A stretch of 64,000 bases of DNA from Williamsia muralis NBRC 105860 (GTDB lineage: Bacteria; Actinomycetota; Actinomycetes; Mycobacteriales; Mycobacteriaceae): the NCBI RefSeq assembly GCF_001598915.1, contig NZ_BDAP01000001.1:682001-746000 (forward strand), read 5' to 3'. Positions within the stretch are counted from its first letter, which is position 1, and each line of letters begins with the position of its first letter. Below, one piece after another: positions 15,865-24,246 of this stretch. The notes beneath the pieces were generated by a model that saw only the letters and a list, made by a program, of their open reading frames with translations, had not been told where the DNA came from and searched no databases. The position numbers were made by a program, and so were the translations under genes.

Positions 15865-18855
15865 GTGCAGGCAAAGACGGTGGCGGATTCAGGTACAACA
15901 GCCCGCGGGACTGGCGGTGTCGTGCGCCGGCTCGTGATCGTCGAGTCTCCGACCAAGGCCCGCAAGATCTCCTCTTATCTCGGCAACAACTACGTGGTGG
16001 AGTCGTCCCGCGGACACATCCGGGACCTCCCACGCGGCGCTGCGGACGTGCCCGCCAAGTACAAGGGTCAGCCCTGGGCGCGACTCGGTGTCGACGTCGA
16101 GCACGACTTCGAGCCCCTCTACGTGGTCTCGCCGGACAAGAAGTCCACCGTCACCGAGCTCAAGTCGCTGCTCAAGGACGTCGACGAGCTCTATCTCGCA
16201 ACAGACGGTGACCGGGAGGGTGAGGCCATCGCCTGGCACCTCCTGGAGACCCTCAAGCCCAAGGTTCCGGTCAAGCGGATGGTCTTCCACGAGATCACCG
16301 AATCGGCCATCAGGGCTGCCGCCGAGAACCCCCGTGACCTCGACGAAGACCTCGTCGACGCCCAGGAGACCCGACGCATTCTCGACCGCCTGTACGGCTA
16401 CGAGGTGTCGCCGGTGCTGTGGAAGAAGGTCATGCCGAAGCTCTCGGCAGGCCGTGTGCAGTCGGTGGCCACTCGCATCATCGTCGAGCGCGAACGCGAG
16501 CGGATGGCGTTCCGGTCGGCAACGTACTGGGACATCGCCGCCACGCTCGACGCCGGTGCGGAAGCGACACCCCGCAGTTTTGGCGCCAGGCTCGTCAGTG
16601 TCGACGGCGACCGAGTGGCCAGTGGCCGCGACTTCGACTCCGCCGGCGCGCTGAAGAAGGCCGACGGGGTGACGGTGCTCGACGAGTCGCGCGCCGTGTC
16701 GCTCGCGTCAGGGCTCCAAGGCGCCGCGATGACGGTCTCGTCGGTGGAGGAGAAGCCCTACACGCGCCGCCCGTACGCACCGTTCATGACGTCGACCCTG
16801 CAGCAGGAGGCCGGCCGCAAACTCCGGTTCACCTCCGACCGCACCATGCGGGTGGCACAACGGCTGTACGAGAACGGCTACATCACCTACATGCGTACCG
16901 ACTCGACCACGCTGTCCGAGTCGGCCATCACGGCCGCCCGTAACCAGGCCCGTGATCTCTATGGGGCCAACTTCGTCCATCCGACGCCGCGGCAGTACAC
17001 CCGCAAGGTGAAGAACGCACAGGAGGCGCACGAGGCCATCCGGCCGGCGGGCGAGTCCTTCCGGACACCGGGTCAGGTCGCCTCTGCGCTGCAGACCGAC
17101 GAGTTCCGGTTGTACGAGCTGATCTGGCAGCGCACGGTCGCTTCGCAGATGGCCGACGCACGCGGCACCACGATGAGTCTGCGGATCAGCGGTAAGGCGC
17201 AAACCGGGGAGACCTGCACCTTCGCCGCGTCGGGTCGCACCATCACCTTCCCGGGCTTCTTGTCGGCTTATGTGGAGACGGTGGACGAGCAGGCCGGCGG
17301 CACCGCGGACGACGCCGAGAGTCGCCTGCCGAATCTCGTCGAAGGCCAGTCGCTGACCGCAACCGAGCTGCGTCCCGACGGGCACACCACCAACCCACCC
17401 GCCCGATACACCGAAGCCTCTTTGGTGAAGACGTTGGAGGAGTTGGGGATCGGACGTCCGTCGACGTACGCGTCGATCATCGGCACCATCCAAGACCGCG
17501 GGTACGTGCACAAGAAGGGTTCGGCCCTTGTGCCGTCCTGGATCGCGTTCGCGGTGGTGGGACTGCTCGAGGCGTATTTCAAACGCCTTGTCGACTACGA
17601 CTTCACGGCCACCCTCGAAGACGACCTCGACCAGATCGCGCAGGGCGCAGAGAATCGCACCGCCTGGCTGACCCGTTTCTACTACGGGCAAGAGGGCGCA
17701 GAGGGACAGGCCGGCACCGGGCTCAAGAAGCTCGTCGGCGTGAACCTCGAAGAGATCGATGCCCGTGAGGTCAACTCGATCCGGTTGTTCGACGACGAAC
17801 AGGGTCGCCCGGTGTACGTGCGGGTCGGCCGGTTCGGTCCGTATCTCGAGCGCACGGTCACCCCTGAAGGTGGTGGCGAACCGGAGTCGCAGCGCGCCAA
17901 CCTGCCCGACGACATCACGCCCGACGAGCTCACGCTGGAATTGGCCGAAAAGCTTTTCAGCACACCGCAAGAGGGCCGCACCCTGGGTGTCGATCCTCTG
18001 ACCGGTCACGAGATCGTCGCCAAGGAAGGACGTTTCGGTCCGTACGTGACCGAGATCCTCCCGGATCCGGAAGACGAAGGCGACGACGGGAATTCGGTCC
18101 CGGCGCTGACTCCGCCCCCGGCCCCGACCCCGCTTGACGACGGCGCGACCCCGCTCGACGCACCGACGGGTGGCGGTGGCACCGCAACCGCCACGAAGAA
18201 GGCGACCGCCAAGAAGACCGCGAAGAAGGCAGCCAAGAAGGCCGGCCCCAAACCGCGCACCGGATCGCTGTTCAAGTCGATGGAGATCGGCTCGGTCACT
18301 CTCGACGACGCGTTGAAGTTGCTGTCGTTGCCACGGGTTGTCGGGCAGGATGCCGAAGGCCAGGAGATCACCGCACAGAACGGTCGCTATGGGCCATATC
18401 TGAAGCGCGGCACCGATTCTCGTTCGTTGACGTCCGAGGACCAGATTTTCGACATCACCTTGGACGAGGCGTTGAAGATCTACTCCGAGCCCAAGCGCCG
18501 CGGTCGGGCAGCAGCTGCTCCTCCGCTGCGTGAGCTGGGCAAGGACCCGGTTTCCGAGCAGCCGATGGTGATCAAGGACGGCCGTTTCGGTCCGTACGTC
18601 ACCGATGGCGAGACCAACGCGAGCCTGCGAAAAGACGATGACGTCGCGTCGATCACCGACGAGCGTGCGTCGGAGTTGCTGGCGGACAGGCGTGCTCGTG
18701 GCCCGGCGAAGAAGTCGGCCAAGAAGGCGTCCAAGAAGGCTCCGGCAAAGAAGACCGCTGCCAAGAAGACAACGGCGAAGAAGACCACCGCCAAGAAGAC
18801 AGCTGCAAAGAAAGCTCCGGCGAAGAAGGCTGCTGCCAAGAAGAAGGCGGACTAG
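15865..18855 (+). CDS. topA: DNA topoisomerase I
   Basis: A 996-residue type IA topoisomerase that relaxes negative supercoils. The Toprim domain starts at RLVIVESPTKARKISSYLG, with DGDREGEAIAWHLLE carrying the acidic metal-binding residues. The catalytic tyrosine lies in YITYMRTDSTTLSE. Downstream are the repeated C-terminal topoisomerase domains (GRFGPYLERTV, GRFGPYVTEIL, GRYGPYLKRGT, GRFGPYVTDGE). A Lys/Ala-rich spacer (about residue 770) and a strongly basic KKTAAKKTTAKK-type tail end the protein, as in mycobacterial TopA where the tail aids processivity. The GTG start follows AGGGAAAG. Confidence 0.96.
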   Translation: MQAKTVADSGTTARGTGGVVRRLVIVESPTKARKISSYLGNNYVVESSRGHIRDLPRGAADVPAKYKGQPWARLGVDVEHDFEPLYVVSPDKKSTVTELKSLLKDVDELYLATDGDREGEAIAWHLLETLKPKVPVKRMVFHEITESAIRAAAENPRDLDEDLVDAQETRRILDRLYGYEVSPVLWKKVMPKLSAGRVQSVATRIIVERERERMAFRSATYWDIAATLDAGAEATPRSFGARLVSVDGDRVASGRDFDSAGALKKADGVTVLDESRAVSLASGLQGAAMTVSSVEEKPYTRRPYAPFMTSTLQQEAGRKLRFTSDRTMRVAQRLYENGYITYMRTDSTTLSESAITAARNQARDLYGANFVHPTPRQYTRKVKNAQEAHEAIRPAGESFRTPGQVASALQTDEFRLYELIWQRTVASQMADARGTTMSLRISGKAQTGETCTFAASGRTITFPGFLSAYVETVDEQAGGTADDAESRLPNLVEGQSLTATELRPDGHTTNPPARYTEASLVKTLEELGIGRPSTYASIIGTIQDRGYVHKKGSALVPSWIAFAVVGLLEAYFKRLVDYDFTATLEDDLDQIAQGAENRTAWLTRFYYGQEGAEGQAGTGLKKLVGVNLEEIDAREVNSIRLFDDEQGRPVYVRVGRFGPYLERTVTPEGGGEPESQRANLPDDITPDELTLELAEKLFSTPQEGRTLGVDPLTGHEIVAKEGRFGPYVTEILPDPEDEGDDGNSVPALTPPPAPTPLDDGATPLDAPTGGGGTATATKKATAKKTAKKAAKKAGPKPRTGSLFKSMEIGSVTLDDALKLLSLPRVVGQDAEGQEITAQNGRYGPYLKRGTDSRSLTSEDQIFDITLDEALKIYSEPKRRGRAAAAPPLRELGKDPVSEQPMVIKDGRFGPYVTDGETNASLRKDDDVASITDERASELLADRRARGPAKKSAKKASKKAPAKKTAAKKTTAKKTTAKKTAAKKAPAKKAAAKKKAD

Positions 18856-18862
18856 CACCACG

Positions 18863-18922
18863 ATCGTCCCCGTCGACGACGGCTGAGGGCATACGTCCCT
18901 CCGCCCGGCCGACGGGGACGAT
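18863..18922. terminator. Bidirectional hairpin between topA and the cyclase gene
   Basis: ATCGTCCCCGTCG (18863-18875) is perfectly complementary to CGACGGGGACGAT (18910-18922): a 13-bp stem in the short gap between two convergent genes. Confidence 0.7.
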
Positions 18923-18932
18923 GCTGGTGGAG

Positions 18933-20474
18933 CTAGACCTCGACCTCGTATTTCGGCCTCGCCAAACGTGTCTCGATGCCCCGCCCACGTAGCTCGACAC
19001 CCTCGCCGATGTCCCAGTGCTCGGCTTCCTCTGACGACGCCAGGTAAACGGCGCGGGCCGAACCGAGTACGCGACTCGGCTCGAACTTCGCCAGGTCGGT
19101 CAGCCGGGCCGCCTCGTTGACCGGGTCGCCGATGACGGTGTACTCGAGTCGTTGTTGCGAACCGATGTGTCCGGCGATCGCCTTACCTGCCGATACGCCG
19201 ATGCCCACGTCCGTGTCGCCCAGTGCGGTGTCCAGTTCCTGACGCAGAGTCCGGGCCGCGGCCAGCGCGTGACCGGCGAAGTCCTCTTGATCCAAGGGTG
19301 CGCCGAAGATTGCGAGGGCGGCGTCGCCCTGGAACTTGTTGACGAAGCCCCCGTGGCGGCCGACGACGTCGACGATCACCCGGAAGAACTCGTTGAGCAG
19401 GTTGACGACGTCGCGGGGCGGCCGGTTGACGGCCAGCCGGGTCGATCCGACGATGTCGACGAACAGCACCCCGACGTAGCGTTCTTCGCCACCGAGTTCG
19501 GTGCCGATCTCGATGGCACGGCGGGCGACGTCCTCGCCGACGTAGCGGCCGAACAGGTTGCGGAGTTGTTGGCGCTCGCGCACATCGGCCACCATCTCGT
19601 TGAATCCCGCTTGCAGGAGACCGAGGTCGCTGCCGTCGTAGATGCGCACCGAGGTGTCGAGGTTTCCTTCACGCACCTCGGCCTGGGCGAACCGGAGCTG
19701 CTTGATGGGGTCGGCGATGGCGGACACCACGCGCACGAGACCGATCGAACCGAAGGCGAGTGCGGCGATCGCCATCCACAGGACCGGGCGTTGCAGACCG
19801 GCGGCGTCGGTGTCGATCACCCCGATCTGCTGACCGATCACCAGCGCGATGATGACGCAGAGGGGAGCGGCCACGCTGATGATCCAGAACAGGATGATGC
19901 GCTGGGTGACGCTGGGGGCCGTGGCGCTCTCGGGGTTGTTGGCCATCGCGGCAACGGTGATGGGTCGGAGGACTTTTTCCGACTGCATGTAACCCAGCAC
20001 GCAGGTGATGAGGGCGCCGACGAACGAACCGAGTGCCACGACGATTGCCGTCTTCGCCGATTGCGACAGGCTGAGCAGGGCGAATATCGCGCCGCCGAGC
20101 AACCACAGGGCGCCATGCACCTGCACCAGCAGCACCGGGAGGCGGAGGGCGCGTCGGCGTGCGCTCTCGTTGTCGAGTCGGGATCGTCGGCGGGTCCACA
20201 CGAGAACCGGGAGCGACAGGGCGATGGTGGCGTACGCACTCACTAGGCCGGCGATGAAGAGGTAGACCACGAACACCAGCTGGCTCAGGCCGCTGATCTC
20301 GGACAACTGGACCGACGTCTGCTGGGGGAGGCCGAACCGGAGGAATGCGAAAGTGAACAGGGCCCCGACGACATTGGCTCGGAGCATGTCCAGAGCCAGC
20401 ACCGGCCACGGTGTGCGCACCAGCCAGCGCAACAGGTGCCATCCCCGTTGTAAGCGTGACTGTCTTTCCACCAC
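18933..20474 (-). CDS. Membrane-bound HAMP adenylyl cyclase (class III, Rv3645 type)
   Basis: A 513-residue protein. About six membrane helices fill residues 1-240, a HAMP linker follows (SAIADPIKQLRFAQAEVREG), and the C-terminal class III cyclase domain starts near residue 310. Metal-binding aspartates sit in VLFVDIVGSTRL and KFQGDAALAIFG; the Lys of KFQGD and Asp of VIGDPVN are the adenine-selecting pair, and NEAARL supplies the transition-state Asn and Arg. A complete active site therefore predicts cAMP synthesis. The GTG at 20474 was chosen because TACCGT ends six bases before it (leaderless). Confidence 0.88.
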   Translation of the reverse strand: MVERQSRLQRGWHLLRWLVRTPWPVLALDMLRANVVGALFTFAFLRFGLPQQTSVQLSEISGLSQLVFVVYLFIAGLVSAYATIALSLPVLVWTRRRSRLDNESARRRALRLPVLLVQVHGALWLLGGAIFALLSLSQSAKTAIVVALGSFVGALITCVLGYMQSEKVLRPITVAAMANNPESATAPSVTQRIILFWIISVAAPLCVIIALVIGQQIGVIDTDAAGLQRPVLWMAIAALAFGSIGLVRVVSAIADPIKQLRFAQAEVREGNLDTSVRIYDGSDLGLLQAGFNEMVADVRERQQLRNLFGRYVGEDVARRAIEIGTELGGEERYVGVLFVDIVGSTRLAVNRPPRDVVNLLNEFFRVIVDVVGRHGGFVNKFQGDAALAIFGAPLDQEDFAGHALAAARTLRQELDTALGDTDVGIGVSAGKAIAGHIGSQQRLEYTVIGDPVNEAARLTDLAKFEPSRVLGSARAVYLASSEEAEHWDIGEGVELRGRGIETRLARPKYEVEV

Positions 20475-20480
20475 GTGACC

Positions 20481-20486
20481 ACGGTA
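20481..20486 (-). promoter_or_regulatory. -10 element, leaderless cyclase gene
   Basis: On the minus strand TACCGT, six bases, then GTG at 20474. This fixes the cyclase start. Confidence 0.5.
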
Positions 20487-20531
20487 GCTGGCTGCTTGCA
20501 AGAGTTAAACACGACAGTCGGAGGCGCCCGA

Positions 20532-20537
20532 TAGGCT
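20532..20537 (+). promoter_or_regulatory. -10 element, leaderless holB
   Basis: TAGGCT, six bases, then GTG at 20544. Confidence 0.5.
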
Positions 20538-20543
20538 TGACCT

Positions 20544-21800
20544 GTGACAACTGTGTTCGATCGACTCGTCGGCCAGCACGCGGTGGTGGGTGAACTCACA
20601 TCGGCGGCGGTTGCCGCAGTTCGGCTCGCCGCCTCGCGCGACCTTCAAGCCCACGGAAATGACCCGTTACCACTGCTTGCCGGGGACCCGGACTCCGGCT
20701 CGTCGGCGATGACACACGCATGGCTGTTCACCGGTCCGCCTGGTTCGGGGCGGTCTGTGGCGGCTCAGTGTTTTGCAGCCTCGCTGCAATGTGAGGTGAC
20801 CGATTCGCCCGGATGTGGGCGATGTCACGCGTGCACGACTGTGATGGCGGGCACACATTCGGATGTTCGGAGGATAGTCCCGGAGGGATTGTCGATTCCG
20901 GTGAAGGACATGCGAGCCATCGTTCAGACCGCTGCGCGCCGTCCCAGCGTGGGTCGCTGGCAGGTTGTGGTGATCGAGGATGCCGACCGGCTCACCGAAG
21001 GCGCAGCCAACGCGCTGCTGAAGGCGGTCGAGGAACCGCCACCTCGCACGGTGTTCTTGCTGTGCGCCCCCAGCATCGATCCCGAGGACATCTCGGTGAC
21101 GCTCCGGTCGCGGTGCCGACACGTGGCGCTGACCATGCCGTCGGTGGCCTCGATCGCCGAGGTGCTCATCGAGTCCGACGGCATCGATCCGGAGATGGCG
21201 AAGTGGGCTGCGTCGGTGTGTGGCGGTCATGTCGGCCGGGCGCGACGGCTGGCCACTGACGACGAGGCCCGTGAGCAGCGCAAGCAGGCGCTGGCAGTCG
21301 CACGGGCAGCCACCAGGGACGCGACCGCGTACTCGGCGGCCGAGGCTCTCGTGAAGTCGGCCGACGCCGCGGCCAAGGCCATCAGCGCCAGGCTCGACGA
21401 GGCCGAGACAGAGGAGATGCGGACGGCGCTCGGGGCCGGCGGCACGGGAAAAGGTGCGGTCGGGGCCATGCGGGGTTCGGCCGGGATCCTCAAGGACCTC
21501 GAACGTCGGCAGAAGTCCCGGGAGACGCGCACCGGGCGCGATCTTCTAGACCGTGCGCTCGTGGATCTTGCGGCCCTGTTTCGGGACGCTCTGGCCGCGT
21601 CGTACGGGTCGTCGGTGACCGCGATGCACCCCGACATGTCCGAGCAGACCGTCGCGATGGCCGGCTACGCCCGCCGCGAGGAGCTGCTGGCCTGTGTCGA
21701 GGCGGTTCTGGAATGTCGGGAGTCGTTGAGCTTCAACGTCAAACCGAAGTTCGCGGTCGATTCGATGGTCGCCAAGATCGGCTTGGCCCTGCGTCACTGA
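20544..21800 (+). CDS. holB: DNA polymerase III subunit delta'
   Basis: A 418-residue clamp-loader subunit. The Walker A region reads FTGPPGSGRSVAAQ, with Arg in place of the catalytic Lys, which is expected because delta' does not hydrolyse ATP. A zinc module follows (CEVTDSPGCGRCHACTTVMAG). The sensor region is DADRLTEGAANALLKAVEEPP, and STLRSRC-type sensor 2 reads SVTLRSRCRHVAL. The GTG start has a leaderless -10. It is equivalent to Rv3644c and sits beside tRNA-Thr as in mycobacteria. Confidence 0.9.
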   Translation: MTTVFDRLVGQHAVVGELTSAAVAAVRLAASRDLQAHGNDPLPLLAGDPDSGSSAMTHAWLFTGPPGSGRSVAAQCFAASLQCEVTDSPGCGRCHACTTVMAGTHSDVRRIVPEGLSIPVKDMRAIVQTAARRPSVGRWQVVVIEDADRLTEGAANALLKAVEEPPPRTVFLLCAPSIDPEDISVTLRSRCRHVALTMPSVASIAEVLIESDGIDPEMAKWAASVCGGHVGRARRLATDDEAREQRKQALAVARAATRDATAYSAAEALVKSADAAAKAISARLDEAETEEMRTALGAGGTGKGAVGAMRGSAGILKDLERRQKSRETRTGRDLLDRALVDLAALFRDALAASYGSSVTAMHPDMSEQTVAMAGYARREELLACVEAVLECRESLSFNVKPKFAVDSMVAKIGLALRH

Positions 21801-21818
21801 CCCCGATCCTGGGGGTCA
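21798..21818 (+). terminator. Hairpin at the holB stop codon
   Basis: TGACCCC (which includes the stop codon) pairs with GGGGTCA around a seven-base loop. Confidence 0.5.
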
Positions 21819-21896
21819 TCAGCAATGAATCCCCAGGTCGATGCCGGGAACAGGGCGCGAAATCGGGATCGGGTTGAGCTGTGGACTCGCCCGGTT

Positions 21897-21925
21897 TGGT
21901 CGCTGTCGGCTCCGGTCGATAGACT
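21897..21925 (+). promoter_or_regulatory. Promoter of tRNA-Thr
   Basis: TTGGTC (21897-21902) and TAGACT (21920-21925) are 17 bases apart, about 24 bases before the mature 5' end. A short GCTGCC/GGCAGC hairpin (21933-21946) lies in the leader. Confidence 0.55.
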
Positions 21926-21948
21926 CGTCTGCGCTGCCTTGGCAGCAC

Positions 21949-22024
21949 GCCGCCTTAGCTCAGTCGGTAGAGCGCTTCACTCGTAATGAAAAGGTCGCGA
22001 GTTCGATTCTCGCAGGCGGCTCCA
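21949..22024 (+). tRNA. tRNA-Thr (anticodon CGT)
   Basis: A full 76-base cloverleaf. The acceptor stem is GCCGCCT with AGGCGGC, the D-arm is GCTC/GAGC, the anticodon loop CTCGTAA gives anticodon CGT (reads ACG), the T-arm is GCGAG-TTCGATT-CTCGC, the discriminator is T and CCA is encoded. The first anticodon-stem pair is a C-A mismatch. It lies downstream of holB as in M. tuberculosis. Confidence 0.95.
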
Positions 22025-22030
22025 CGTCAG

Positions 22031-22054
22031 AACCGGCACCGATCGGTGCCGGTT
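22031..22054 (+). terminator. Perfect palindrome after tRNA-Thr
   Basis: A 24-base perfect palindrome (AACCGGCACCGA and its complement) starts six bases after the CCA end and is a good transcription terminator for the tRNA. Confidence 0.65.
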
Positions 22055-22089
22055 GGTGCATTCGGCAAACACTAGGTGGCGGTTGATTC

Positions 22090-22866
22090 ATGGGTGTCCT
22101 CGTCTGCTTCCACGCTCATCCCGACGACGAGGTGTTCGGGACCGGCGGGATCATCCGGCTCTCCGCCGATGCGGGTCACCGGGTGGTACTCGTCACGGCC
22201 ACCGACGGTGCTGCGGGTGAGGTCCCCGACGGACTGCTGGTCCCGGGCGAATCGCTTGCCGAGCGCCGGCGAACCGAACTCGAGAAGTCTGCCCGCATCC
22301 TGGGCGCGCACCGCCTGGTCATGCTGGGCTACGCCGACTCTGGGATGGCCGGCACACCGGAGAACAACAGCCCGGACGCCTTCGCGAACGTCCCCGTCGA
22401 GCAGGCGGCCGAACGTCTGGCCGCTGTGCTCAGCGAGGAGAAGGCGGATGTCATCACGTTGTACGACAGCAACGGCGGTTACGGGCACCCCGACCACATC
22501 CAGGTGCACCGCGTCGGAATGCGCGCCGCGGAAATCGCCGGCGTGCAGAACGTGTACGAGAGCGTGATCAATCGGGATCAGATGCGCGAGATGATGATGT
22601 CAAATCCGGAATGGAACAACGACGACTCGCCGATCGATTTCGAATCGTTCGGCACCCCGGAAGCGGAGATCACCACAAGGGTGGACGTGGCCGCGGCCAT
22701 TGCGGCCAAGCGTGCGGCGATGCAGGTGCACGAGACCCAGATCGGCGACTTCGGCCCTGTGCTGAAAATGGCGGACGAGGAATTGAAAGCTGCGTTCGGA
22801 ACCGAGTGGTTCCGGCGGGTCGGCTCACAACAGGGTGGGGCGAAGGAGCTATCTCTGCCGTTGTAG
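22090..22866 (+). CDS. PIG-L/LmbE-family deacetylase
   Basis: A 258-residue zinc hydrolase. The metal-binding motif AHPDDE is at residues 9-14 and the third ligand region is GHPDHIQVH in the middle of the protein. The family removes acetyl groups from N-acetylglucosamine-type sugars (MshB and Mca in mycothiol metabolism are relatives). The length is shorter than Mca and the motifs differ enough that neither symbol is assigned. The C-terminus (TEWFRRVG) is also family-like. Confidence 0.82.
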   Translation: MGVLVCFHAHPDDEVFGTGGIIRLSADAGHRVVLVTATDGAAGEVPDGLLVPGESLAERRRTELEKSARILGAHRLVMLGYADSGMAGTPENNSPDAFANVPVEQAAERLAAVLSEEKADVITLYDSNGGYGHPDHIQVHRVGMRAAEIAGVQNVYESVINRDQMREMMMSNPEWNNDDSPIDFESFGTPEAEITTRVDVAAAIAAKRAAMQVHETQIGDFGPVLKMADEELKAAFGTEWFRRVGSQQGGAKELSLPL

Positions 22867-22896
22867 TCCGGCAGAGCAGAGTGTTTTCGAGTTGCC

Positions 22897-23475
22897 TCAG
22901 GGCTCGAGCGGACCGGAGGTGTCATCGGGCACCGCCCAGGTCGCCACTTCGGAACCGCCTGCGAACGACAGGGCGACGATCGTCTCGCCAGGGGGTAGCA
23001 CAAACGCAACCGATCCCGTGGCCACGTCGTTCTGGGTGAGGGTTGTCGCTTCCAGCGGGTGCTCGAGTGCTGTTGCGACGGTTGTCAATTGGCTTCCGCC
23101 GGACGTGCGCGCAGTGAGCTCTGCGGGCTCGAGAAGGGCGGTGCCGCGCACCAATTGGACCGTGGCGTCCACGACGTGGAGCGAGCCTCCCGAACAGTCT
23201 GCTCCCTCGGCGCCCGCGCGCACGTTGTCCAGTGTGATCCGAAGTTCGGCGCCGCCGGTGTTGACCACCACGGCGTCACCCAGTTGGTGGGTCTGTGGCG
23301 CCCCGGCGATGAGCGATGCAATCGACCTGCTGTCGGCGACCGCGGGTGAACGGTTCTCCGGTGTCACTTGAATGAGTGCAAGAGTAACGGCGGTTCCGCC
23401 GCCCAGTATCAAGAGAACAAGTGCATATGTGAGAACGGTTGCAATCACATTCCGTTCGTGTTGATCGTCTCGCAC
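22897..23475 (-). CDS. Membrane-anchored extracytoplasmic protein, unknown function
   Basis: A 192-residue protein with a short basic N-terminus, one membrane helix (VIATVLTYALVLLILGGGTAV) and an external beta-rich domain resembling small DUF4352-type domains, with a single Cys in GADCSGGSL. The GTG start follows AGAGAA. It is divergent from a TetR gene, so the two may be functionally linked. No enzymatic motif was seen. Confidence 0.6.
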   Translation of the reverse strand: MRDDQHERNVIATVLTYALVLLILGGGTAVTLALIQVTPENRSPAVADSRSIASLIAGAPQTHQLGDAVVVNTGGAELRITLDNVRAGAEGADCSGGSLHVVDATVQLVRGTALLEPAELTARTSGGSQLTTVATALEHPLEATTLTQNDVATGSVAFVLPPGETIVALSFAGGSEVATWAVPDDTSGPLEP

Positions 23476-23646
23476 AATTCTCTTCTTTTCGGCAGGGCGT
23501 TCTTTGTTGTCGCCGGTCGAACGCGTTTAGATGAGAGTACGGGGACTCCGCAAACATTTCTCGATGGGGCCGACAAAATAAAGTGAAATATGGTTGCCGA
23601 CTTCACGAACATTCGTTTGCGTAACAATCGGACACGGCCACTCGCA

Positions 23647-23652
23647 TATGCT
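23647..23652 (+). promoter_or_regulatory. -10 element, leaderless TetR gene
   Basis: TATGCT, six bases, then GTG at 23659. Confidence 0.5.
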
Positions 23653-23658
23653 CGATAC

Positions 23659-24225
23659 GTGACTGAACAACCGGCCGTCGATGCGCGGATCACCCGCACA
23701 CGACAAGTGGTCATCGAGGCGATGCACCGCATCTTCGAGGAGGAAGGCGCCTCGGGGCTGACGCATCAGCGTGTCGCGCTCAAGGCGGGGGTGGGTCGGG
23801 CGACGATCTACCGGCACTGGCCGACCACGCTGGACCTGCTCGTCGACACCCTGCGCGACATCGATCAGACGATCATGCAGCCCGGCGACGAACCATTCGA
23901 CGAGTGGCTGCGGAATCAGCTCACGCACGCCGCTGCGGAATTGGCTCTGCCGACCAGTCAGCAATTCATCGCCTTGATGATCGCCGAGGCCGACAATCAC
24001 ACGGTGATCGCCGACCTCGGTGCCGAGCTCATCGAGCGGACCTACCGGGTGATGGAAGGGATGATCGACCAGGCCGTCGAGCGTGGCGAACTGGATCAAA
24101 AACTCGATCGGACAGACGTGGTGGCAAGAACCCTTGGGCCGATCATCTATCGAACCGCGATGCAGCGTCTTGATGTGACGCCCGGTTTCATCGACCAGAT
24201 CGTCGATTCCGTGGCCCGCCGCTGA
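23659..24225 (+). CDS. TetR-family transcriptional regulator
   Basis: A 188-residue repressor. The N-terminal helix-turn-helix reads GLTHQRVALKAGVGRATIYRHW and the C-terminal helical domain binds an unknown ligand. The GTG start was preferred over an upstream frame opening because of the leaderless -10. It lies 21 bases upstream of the photolyase gene in the same direction and is divergent from a membrane-anchored protein; either may be its target. Confidence 0.85.
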   Translation: MTEQPAVDARITRTRQVVIEAMHRIFEEEGASGLTHQRVALKAGVGRATIYRHWPTTLDLLVDTLRDIDQTIMQPGDEPFDEWLRNQLTHAAAELALPTSQQFIALMIAEADNHTVIADLGAELIERTYRVMEGMIDQAVERGELDQKLDRTDVVARTLGPIIYRTAMQRLDVTPGFIDQIVDSVARR

Positions 24226-24233
24226 GCAAACCG

Positions 24234-24239
24234 TACGCT
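24234..24239 (+). promoter_or_regulatory. -10 element, leaderless photolyase gene
   Basis: TACGCT, seven bases, then GTG at 24247. It suggests the photolyase can be transcribed independently of the TetR gene. Confidence 0.45.
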
Positions 24240-24246
24240 GGACGAG

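Noticed and set aside
18180-18855. Repeated AAGAAG-type units considered as a repeat array or CRISPR-like feature
   Set aside because: They encode the Lys/Ala-rich linker and tail of TopA; no constant repeat-spacer periodicity.
16708-18861. 717-codon minus-strand open frame within topA
   Set aside because: topA is unambiguous; the antisense translation is Leu/Arg/Gly-rich and its start mirrors the Lys/Ala tail of TopA.
22090-22866. Calling the PIG-L deacetylase MshB or Mca
   Set aside because: The length and sequence outside AHPDDE do not clearly match either mycothiol enzyme.
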